A stretch of 5,947 bases of DNA from Tissierellaceae bacterium (GTDB taxonomy: Bacteria > Bacillota > Clostridia > Tissierellales > Tissierellaceae). Position numbers and translations under genes: made by a program. Positions 1-4,090 of this stretch are shown here, piece after piece (within the stretch, counting starts at the first letter, position 1; every line of letters starts with the position of its first letter). The stretch spans positions 1-5,947 of the forward strand of contig JARICQ010000022.1 in the NCBI GenBank assembly GCA_029264075.1, given 5' to 3'. The notes under the pieces were generated by a model, which was given only the letters and a program-made list of their open reading frames with translations, did not search any database and was not told the DNA's origin.

Positions 1-233
1 GCGAACCAAAAAAACTTGTAGTCATTAGTATGCTCTTATATTCCATAGTTTTAATAATACTTAATCCAAAATATATAATAACTTTACTTGTGACTATTTT
101 ATTGGCTGAATATATTAGTCATATAGCCTATAAAAAAATAGGTGGATTGACTGGAGATGTATATGGTGCAATAATAGAAATAGGGGATGCAGTTTCTCTT
201 TTAAGTTTTTGGGGAGTGATGACATGGATATAA
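1..233 (+). CDS. cobS: Cobalamin synthase CobS (adenosylcobinamide-GDP ribazoletransferase), C-terminal part
   Basis: An open frame enters from the left edge (first complete codon at base 3) and stops at 231-233, so only about 76 C-terminal residues are present. Seen: hydrophobic stretches typical of an inner-membrane protein, then the segment KKIGGLTGDVYGA followed by an acidic IIEIGDA. This GG-TGD-x-GA signature near the C-terminus is characteristic of CobS. Known of the family: CobS is a polytopic membrane enzyme that joins adenosylcobinamide-GDP to alpha-ribazole (or its phosphate), the last assembly step of cobalamin synthesis. The ATG at base 30 is internal, since the frame is open upstream of it and has no ribosome binding site there. 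The last 10 bases overlap the next gene, which encodes a phosphatase of the same pathway, as expected in a cobalamin operon. Family identity is confident; the N-terminal three quarters lie outside the window. Confidence 0.9.
   Translation, partial: EPKKLVVISMLLYSIVLIILNPKYIITLLVTILLAEYISHIAYKKIGGLTGDVYGAIIEIGDAVSLLSFWGVMTWI
211..216 (+). promoter_or_regulatory. Ribosome binding site deciding the start of cobC
   Basis: GGGGAG lies inside the 3' end of cobS, 7 bases before the ATG at 224. It favours that ATG over the in-frame TTG at 209, which lies upstream of the site, and over the ATG at 236. Confidence 0.7.
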
Positions 234-799
234 TAATGCTAAGACATGGTCAAACAGAAGATAATATAAAAAAAATATTTAGTAGAGATAATACACCCCT
301 TACTCAGAAGGGAATAGACGAGATATTGTCAGCAAAAGATTTACTTAAAGATATCAACTATGAAAAGCTATACTATAGTCCACTAAATAGAACGGTACAG
401 TCATTAGAATACCTGGGGCTTAGGGGGGAAAGAGCAGATAATATCAGAGAAATTGATTTTGGGATTTTCACAGGTAGGACTTTTAAAGAAATAAGCGATA
501 TATATCCAGAAGAAACTAAGGCCTGGGTAGCTGATTCAATTAATTATAGAATTCCACAAGGTGAAAGTTTAGTAGATGTCTATGGAAGAATAAGTCGATT
601 TTTAGAAGATTTGACAGAAAAAGACCAAGATGTGCTCTTAGTTTGCCATGATTGTGTTATAAGATTAGCCCTGTGTTGGATATTTGATAATTTAGACTAT
701 TTCTTTAGGTTTAAAGTAGATAATGCAAGTATAAGTATCATTGCTGTAGATGATGATTATAAATATATAAAAAAAATAAACTATAAATATCCACTTTAA
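224..799 (+). CDS. cobC: Histidine phosphatase, probable alpha-ribazole phosphatase CobC
   Basis: A 191-residue protein of the histidine phosphatase (phosphoglycerate mutase-like) superfamily. Seen: LRHGQTEDN at the N-terminus with the phospho-accepting His8 and Arg7; SPLNRT with the second arginine at Arg56; EIDFG with the acid at Glu76; a PQGES loop at 111-115; and the second catalytic histidine His142 in VCHD, where the usual residues are SHG. All core catalytic positions are therefore present. Length fits the roughly 190-200 residues of bacterial CobC proteins. Known of the family: CobC removes the 5'-phosphate from alpha-ribazole phosphate or from adenosylcobalamin phosphate. The specific substrate is inferred from the neighbour: the gene overlaps cobS by 10 bases and is probably translationally coupled to it. 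The superfamily is certain; a different small phosphate monoester substrate cannot be excluded. Its stop codon lies in the loop of the hairpin at 774-821. Confidence 0.85.
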   Translation: MDIIMLRHGQTEDNIKKIFSRDNTPLTQKGIDEILSAKDLLKDINYEKLYYSPLNRTVQSLEYLGLRGERADNIREIDFGIFTGRTFKEISDIYPEETKAWVADSINYRIPQGESLVDVYGRISRFLEDLTEKDQDVLLVCHDCVIRLALCWIFDNLDYFFRFKVDNASISIIAVDDDYKYIKKINYKYPL

Positions 800-821
800 A
801 GTAGATATTTATAGTTTATTT
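774..821. terminator. Bidirectional intrinsic terminator between convergent cobC and sigma gene
   Basis: Two 21-base arms, 774-794 and 801-821, are complementary with one mismatch and enclose a six-base loop (TTTAAA). The inner and outer parts are AT-rich. Read rightward, the core stem 781-814 is followed by TTTATTTATT. Read leftward, the same stem is followed by TTTATTTTTTTT, a stronger U-tract. It overlaps the last codons and stop of cobC and begins right at the stop of the sigma gene (820-822), so it can end both transcription units. The low GC content of the stem is the weak point, especially in the rightward direction. Confidence 0.75.
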
Positions 822-1671
822 ATTCTAAGAAATCCTTCAATTTTTTGCTCCTGCTTGGGTGCTTTAGCTTTCTAATGGCTTTTGATTCAATTTGGCGTAT
901 TCTCTCACGAGTTACATCAAATACCTTTCCAACTTCTTCTAGGGTTCTAGCGCGACCGTCATCAATTCCAAACCTAAGTCTAAGAACTCTTTGTTCTCTC
1001 TCAGAAAGGGTATCAAGAACTTCTAAGAGTTGCTCTTTTAACATTACATGGGCTGTTGCTTCTGCTGGGGTCTGTATCAAATCATCTTCTATAAAGCTTC
1101 CAAGTTCAGTATCTTCTTCTTCTCCAATTGGAGTTTCAAGAGAAACTGGCTTTTGAGCAATCTTCATTATATTTTCTACCCTATCAACATCTATATCCAT
1201 TATTTCAGCAATCTCTTCAGGAGTTGGATCTCTGCCAAGATCATGTACTAATTGTTTTTGAACACTTACTAGTTTGTTTATATTTTCAATCATGTGAACA
1301 GGAACTCTGATTGTTCGCCCTTGATCTGCAATAGATCTAGTAACTGCTTGACGTATCCACCAAGTTGCGTAAGTGCTGAACTTGTAACCCTTGGTGTAGT
1401 CAAATTTTTCGACCGCCCTCATAAGGCCAACATTTCCTTCTTGAATTAAATCCAAAAAAGTCATTCCACGTCCAATATACTTTTTAGCTACGCTGACTAC
1501 AAGCCTTAAATTAGACTCTGCAAGCTTTCGTTTAGCATCTTGGTCACCTTTTTCAATTCTCTTAGCAAGTTCGACTTCTTCTTCTCTTGTCAAGAGTGGT
1601 GATTCGCCTATTTCCTTCAGATACATTTTTATAGGATCGTTCGTATTTTGAGCTGAATTTGATCTAGCTAT
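820..1671 (-). CDS. rpoD: Sigma-70 family RNA polymerase sigma factor, RpoD/SigA-like, lacking region 1.1
   Basis: Directs RNA polymerase to -35/-10 promoters. From the proposed start the protein is 283 residues. Seen: region 1.2 beginning NDPIKMYLKEIGESPLLT (residues 11-28); region 2 with NLRLVVSVAKKY, FLDLIQEGNVGL (72-83) and the -10 recognition segment STYATWWIRQAVTR; region 3 with GRDPTPEEIAEIM and PVSLETPIGEEED; region 4.2 helix-turn-helix with TLEEVGKVFDVTRERIRQIE (243-262), ending HPSRSKKLKDFLE. These match the housekeeping sigma closely. Housekeeping sigmas of Firmicutes are about 370 residues (B. subtilis SigA 371), so region 1.1 is absent here. Start choice: the first in-frame ATG (1624-1626) has no ribosome binding site and would cut into conserved region 1.2 (NDPIK). 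No ATG, GTG or TTG exists in frame between it and the upstream stop at 1714-1716. A strong AAAGGAGG at 1680-1687 sits 8 bases before an in-frame ATA at 1669-1671, taken here as the start. The gene is not next to dnaG, its usual partner, so it may be the primary sigma or a second, group-2 copy. Confidence 0.88.
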   Translation of the reverse strand: MARSNSAQNTNDPIKMYLKEIGESPLLTREEEVELAKRIEKGDQDAKRKLAESNLRLVVSVAKKYIGRGMTFLDLIQEGNVGLMRAVEKFDYTKGYKFSTYATWWIRQAVTRSIADQGRTIRVPVHMIENINKLVSVQKQLVHDLGRDPTPEEIAEIMDIDVDRVENIMKIAQKPVSLETPIGEEEDTELGSFIEDDLIQTPAEATAHVMLKEQLLEVLDTLSEREQRVLRLRFGIDDGRARTLEEVGKVFDVTRERIRQIESKAIRKLKHPSRSKKLKDFLE

Positions 1672-1687
1672 AGAAAACTCCTCCTTT
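1669..1687 (-). promoter_or_regulatory. Strong Shine-Dalgarno followed by a candidate ATA start codon
   Basis: On the minus strand AAAGGAGG (1687-1680) is followed by eight bases and then ATA (1671-1669), in frame with the sigma factor. The spacing is ideal for initiation, and no standard start codon in this frame lies nearby. This site decides the proposed start. The alternative is a single-base error or mutation of an original ATG. Confidence 0.6.
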
Positions 1688-1732
1688 CTATTGAAGAATG
1701 AGTTAAAATTCCTTCATCCTTTGTCTACTACT

Positions 1733-1741
1733 AGTATAGCA
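1733..1741 (-). promoter_or_regulatory. Extended -10 promoter for the sigma gene
   Basis: The minus strand reads TGC TATACT, an extended -10 element (TGn plus a five-of-six match to TATAAT). No convincing -35 hexamer is present 16-18 bases upstream, which is normal for extended -10 promoters. It lies just downstream of the epimerase terminator and predicts a transcript start near 1726 with a leader of about 55 bases. The assignment rests on one element only. Confidence 0.5.
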
Positions 1742-1742
1742 T

Positions 1743-1771
1743 AAAAATATTAAAGATACCTTAATATTTTT
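1743..1771 (-). terminator. Intrinsic terminator after the hydrate epimerase gene
   Basis: The arms 1743-1753 and 1761-1771 are perfectly complementary over 11 A/T pairs (AAAAATATTAA with TTAATATTTTT), extended inward by a G-U and a G-C pair around a three-base loop. The hairpin starts two bases after the epimerase stop codon and its 3' arm ends in five T residues. The stem is almost entirely A/T, so termination may be partial and allow some read-through into the sigma gene. Confidence 0.55.
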
Positions 1772-1773
1772 TA

Positions 1774-2439
1774 CTAGCTTGACTTGAGTACAGCCTTGGT
1801 AGCCTGATCAGGTATACCAATATTCTCAACTAATACTTTGCCTGTATAGCCTTCGATACCTAAAAGTCCTTTTTTCATCATATGAAATGTTATAGTCTTA
1901 TCTGCCTTGATTGCTATACCCATTACATTACCTGTATTGCAGTTGATTCCAGATGGGATATCTACTGAAAGAGTGTAAAGTGAATAGTGGTTTGTATATG
2001 AAATAACGTCAAAGTACAGACTATCGATATTCTTTGAAAGACCTAGCCCAAATAAAGCATCTATTGTCATATCATTTTCCTCTAATGCCCTTTGAAGAGT
2101 ATTTAAATCATCTTTTTTTGTTACATTGACATAGTTTATATTTATATTAGTCAAGAAATTAAAATATGTCTTAAAATTTTCAGTTCCCTTTCTCACATCA
2201 CCAACTATAAATAAATCTATATGTTTATCCTTGATCATTAGCTGTCTAGCAATTGCTAAGCCATCACTTCCATTGTTGCCTATACCGCATAAAATTGTAA
2301 ACTTATTATTCTTTTCTAGATCAATATTTTCCATTACTCTAAATGCAGCATTTTCCATGAGTAGAATACCAGGTATTCCCAAGTCTTTAATTGTATAATC
2401 ATCCATTGCCTTCATTTCATCACAAGTAACTGCTAACAT
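1774..2439 (-). CDS. nnrE: NAD(P)H-hydrate epimerase, stand-alone YjeF N-terminal domain
   Basis: A 221-residue cytosolic repair enzyme that interconverts the R and S epimers of hydrated NADH/NADPH, so that the S-specific dehydratase can restore the cofactor. Seen: N-terminal DEMKAMDDYTI and LLMENAA (26-32), the usual opening of this family; the glycine-rich loop GIGNNGSDGLAIAR (52-65); DALFGLGLS (127-135) with the conserved aspartate; SVDIPSGINCNTG (158-170); and ADKTITF...KKGL near the end. Length fits a single epimerase domain. In many bacteria this domain is fused to the ADP/ATP-dependent dehydratase (NnrD) in a protein of about 500 residues. Here it stops before that domain, and no dehydratase is visible in the window. 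The usual NNGGDG reads NNGSDG (Ser58), a conservative change. Start: ATG at 2439 with AAAGGAGG at 2446-2453, six bases away. The gene has its own promoter and terminator and appears monocistronic. Confidence 0.87.
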   Translation of the reverse strand: MLAVTCDEMKAMDDYTIKDLGIPGILLMENAAFRVMENIDLEKNNKFTILCGIGNNGSDGLAIARQLMIKDKHIDLFIVGDVRKGTENFKTYFNFLTNININYVNVTKKDDLNTLQRALEENDMTIDALFGLGLSKNIDSLYFDVISYTNHYSLYTLSVDIPSGINCNTGNVMGIAIKADKTITFHMMKKGLLGIEGYTGKVLVENIGIPDQATKAVLKSS

Positions 2440-2494
2440 ATGGATCCTCCTTTATTTTAAAATTATTTTGATATATAAACACTTCTACCAATAC

Positions 2495-2524
2495 ATTATA
2501 CCCTTTATAAATATTAAAAAACAA
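2495..2524 (-). promoter_or_regulatory. Sigma-A-type promoter for the hydrate epimerase gene
   Basis: The minus strand has a perfect TATAAT (2500-2495), with TTGTTT (2524-2519) 18 bases upstream as a weak -35. It predicts a start near 2488 and a leader of about 50 bases before the ATG at 2439. The -10 is convincing; the -35 matches the consensus only in its TTG. Confidence 0.6.
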
Positions 2525-2558
2525 AATACTTGGAAGGAAATTCAAGAAAGCCTATAAA

Positions 2559-2583
2559 TGCAAGAATAAAAATAAAACTTGCA
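2559..2583. repeat. Operator-like palindrome, copy 1 (TGCAAG-N13-CTTGCA)
   Basis: TGCAAG at 2559-2564 and CTTGCA at 2578-2583 form a perfect 6-base inverted repeat separated by 13 bases, all A or T. It ends 8 bases before the -35 of the rightward promoter. The same arms with the same spacing recur at 2640-2664. The inner spacer is not self-complementary, so a DNA-binding dimer is a better explanation than an RNA hairpin. The regulator is unknown. Confidence 0.55.
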
Positions 2584-2591
2584 AAAACAAC

Positions 2592-2620
2592 TTGTAAAAG
2601 TTATTATAATATGCTATGAT
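2592..2620 (+). promoter_or_regulatory. Promoter of the citrate synthase-aconitase operon
   Basis: TTGTAA (2592-2597) and TATGAT (2615-2620) are separated by exactly 17 bases, with four of six and five of six consensus bases. The predicted start is near 2627, giving a leader of about 100 bases. A competing reading is TTGCAA (2579-2584) with TATTAT 17 bases on. Both fall between the two operator-like palindromes. Confidence 0.6.
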
Positions 2621-2639
2621 AGTGAAAATCAATAAATAA

Positions 2640-2664
2640 TGCAAGTTAATAAATTTAACTTGCA
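2640..2664. repeat. Operator-like palindrome, copy 2 (TGCAAG-N13-CTTGCA)
   Basis: TGCAAG at 2640-2645 and CTTGCA at 2659-2664 have the same 13-base A/T spacer length as copy 1. Here the complementarity extends to 10 bases per arm (TGCAAGTTAA/TTAACTTGCA) around a 5-base loop, so it could also form a hairpin about 13 bases into the leader RNA. It is followed by A residues, not a U-tract, so it is not a terminator for the operon. Its centre is 81 bases from that of copy 1. Position just downstream of the predicted start suits a repressor site. Confidence 0.55.
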
Positions 2665-2712
2665 AAAAAGCAGATTTATCTAAAATACAAAATACTTTAC
2701 ATGATAAAACAC

Positions 2713-2719
2713 AAGGAGG
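2713..2719 (+). promoter_or_regulatory. Ribosome binding site of Re-citrate synthase
   Basis: AAGGAGG is seven bases before the ATG at 2727, a near-perfect site that fixes this start. Confidence 0.85.
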
Positions 2720-2726
2720 AGCAATT

Positions 2727-4073
2727 ATGACTTACAAAACAATCGGTACTTTGAGACCAAATTTATTTAAAGAGCAGTTTCCATATGATGAGATACCAAA
2801 GGTAAAATTCAACAATATTCAACTTCCTTTTAATATACCAGAAGATATATGGATAACTGATACTACATTTAGAGATGGCCAGCAGTCAATGGAATCTATG
2901 ACTGTTGAAGAAATATTGGATATATATGATTACCTCCATGAACTAGATAATGGGTCGGGAATAATAAGGCAGACTGAGTTTTTTCTTTACTCTGAAAAGG
3001 ATAGATTGGCAGTTAAGGAATGTATGGATAGGGGCTATTCATTTCCTCAGATAACTTCTTGGATAAGAGCCAGAGAAGAGGATTTTGAACTAGTAAAATC
3101 TATGAATATAAAAGAAACTGGAATACTCATGTCTTGTTCAGACTATCATATATTTCATAAGCTTGGGATGACTAGAAAAGAAGCTATGGATTCATATTTA
3201 AGTATTGCAGAAGCTGCACTTAAAAATGGAATTAAGCCTAGATGCCATTTTGAAGACATAACAAGGGCAGATTTTTTTGGCTTTGTTCTACCACTCGCCA
3301 AGAGTTTAATGGAGCTTTCTAAGAAATACAATATAGAGATAAAGATAAGAGCATGCGATACACTTGGACTAGGAGTAAGTCATGTAGGAGTAGAATTACC
3401 TAGGTCAATTCCTGCCCTTATCCATGGACTGAGACACTACTGCGAGCTTCCAGCATCTTCAATTGAATGGCATGGACACAATGACTTCAACAATGTAGTA
3501 GTAAATGCAACTACATCTTGGTTGTATGGAGCTTCATCTGTGAATTCAACCTTGTTTGGAATAGGAGAAAGAACTGGAAATTGTCCTCTTGAATCAATGA
3601 TATTTGAATATGCTCAGATAAAGGGAAATACAAAAGATATGAATCTTAAAATTATTCCAGAGATAGCAGACTACTTTGAAAATGTACTCGGAGTTAAAAT
3701 TCATTCAAAGATGCCATTTGTAGGAGAGGACTTTAATGTAACTAAGGCTGGAATACATGCAGATGGAATGTTAAAAAATAAGGAGATATATAATAGTTTT
3801 GATACAGAAAAGATATTGAATAGACCTCCTTTGGTTGCGATCAATTCATATTCAGGACTAGCAGGAATAGCTGTATGGATAAATAACTACTTCAAGTTAT
3901 CTGATAAAGAAAAGTTTGAAAAAAACGATCCTAGAATAGTTCCTATCAAAAAATGGATAGATCGAGAGTATGAAGACGGAAGGACTAGCAATATAAGGAA
4001 TGAAGAGTTGAAAAAAATAGTACAAACTTTTATTCCAGACATATATAATCTAGAAAAGATAGAGGCTATTTAA
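2727..4073 (+). CDS. Re-citrate synthase (homocitrate/isopropylmalate synthase-like family)
   Basis: A 448-residue cytosolic enzyme of the HMGL-like (DRE-TIM barrel) family. Proposed reaction: acetyl-CoA + oxaloacetate + water to citrate + CoA with Re stereochemistry. Seen: N-terminal extension MTYKTIGTLRPNLFKEQFPY before the barrel; the family opening DTTFRDGQQSM with Asp45, Arg49 and Asp50; the metal-binding pair HGHNDFNN at His249 and His251; and the glycine-rich GIGERTGNCPLE characteristic of the claisen-condensing members. Known: Re-citrate synthase of Clostridium kluyveri belongs to this fold and is of about this size, with no relation to the common Si-type enzyme; genomes often label it 2-isopropylmalate synthase. 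The protein lacks the C-terminal LeuA regulatory domain expected in a true 500-residue isopropylmalate synthase. Context supports citrate: the aconitase gene follows after 17 bases. Homocitrate synthase is the main alternative, and assay or phylogeny would decide. No Si-citrate synthase is in the window. Confidence 0.85.
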   Translation: MTYKTIGTLRPNLFKEQFPYDEIPKVKFNNIQLPFNIPEDIWITDTTFRDGQQSMESMTVEEILDIYDYLHELDNGSGIIRQTEFFLYSEKDRLAVKECMDRGYSFPQITSWIRAREEDFELVKSMNIKETGILMSCSDYHIFHKLGMTRKEAMDSYLSIAEAALKNGIKPRCHFEDITRADFFGFVLPLAKSLMELSKKYNIEIKIRACDTLGLGVSHVGVELPRSIPALIHGLRHYCELPASSIEWHGHNDFNNVVVNATTSWLYGASSVNSTLFGIGERTGNCPLESMIFEYAQIKGNTKDMNLKIIPEIADYFENVLGVKIHSKMPFVGEDFNVTKAGIHADGMLKNKEIYNSFDTEKILNRPPLVAINSYSGLAGIAVWINNYFKLSDKEKFEKNDPRIVPIKKWIDREYEDGRTSNIRNEELKKIVQTFIPDIYNLEKIEAI

Positions 4074-4077
4074 TATT

Positions 4078-4083
4078 GGAGGG
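4078..4083 (+). promoter_or_regulatory. Ribosome binding site of aconitase
   Basis: GGAGGG lies in the 17-base gap after the citrate synthase stop, seven bases before the ATG at 4091. There is no promoter or terminator in the gap, so the two genes share a transcript. Confidence 0.8.
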
Positions 4084-4090
4084 AAGATAG

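Noticed and set aside
209..223. TTG start for the histidine phosphatase gene, five codons upstream of the ATG
   Set aside because: The ribosome binding site GGGGAG (211-216) lies downstream of this TTG and is ideally spaced for the ATG at 224; the RHG motif is normally within the first ten residues, as it is from 224.
30..233. A separate 67-residue membrane protein starting at the ATG at 30
   Set aside because: The frame is open to the left edge with no ribosome binding site before base 30, and the protein carries the C-terminal signature of CobS, so it is the tail of a longer gene.
845..1310. Three plus-strand open frames opposite the sigma factor gene
   Set aside because: They lack ribosome binding sites and recognisable domains and lie antisense to highly conserved sigma regions; they are by-products of that coding sequence.
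1703..1717. Four-codon upstream ORF (MKEF) in the sigma gene leader
   Set aside because: AAAGG is only one base or less from the ATG, too close to act as a ribosome binding site; the length is too short to support without ribosome data.
2627..2726. Riboswitch or T-box in the leader of the citrate synthase operon
   Set aside because: The leader is only about 100 bases, very AT-rich, with a single simple hairpin and no T-box sequence, terminator or recognisable aptamer core.
2701..2730. Nine-codon leader peptide ATG...TGA overlapping the citrate synthase start (ATGA)
   Set aside because: The overlap is suggestive of coupling, but there is no ribosome binding site before 2701 and no attenuator hairpin in the leader; probably chance.
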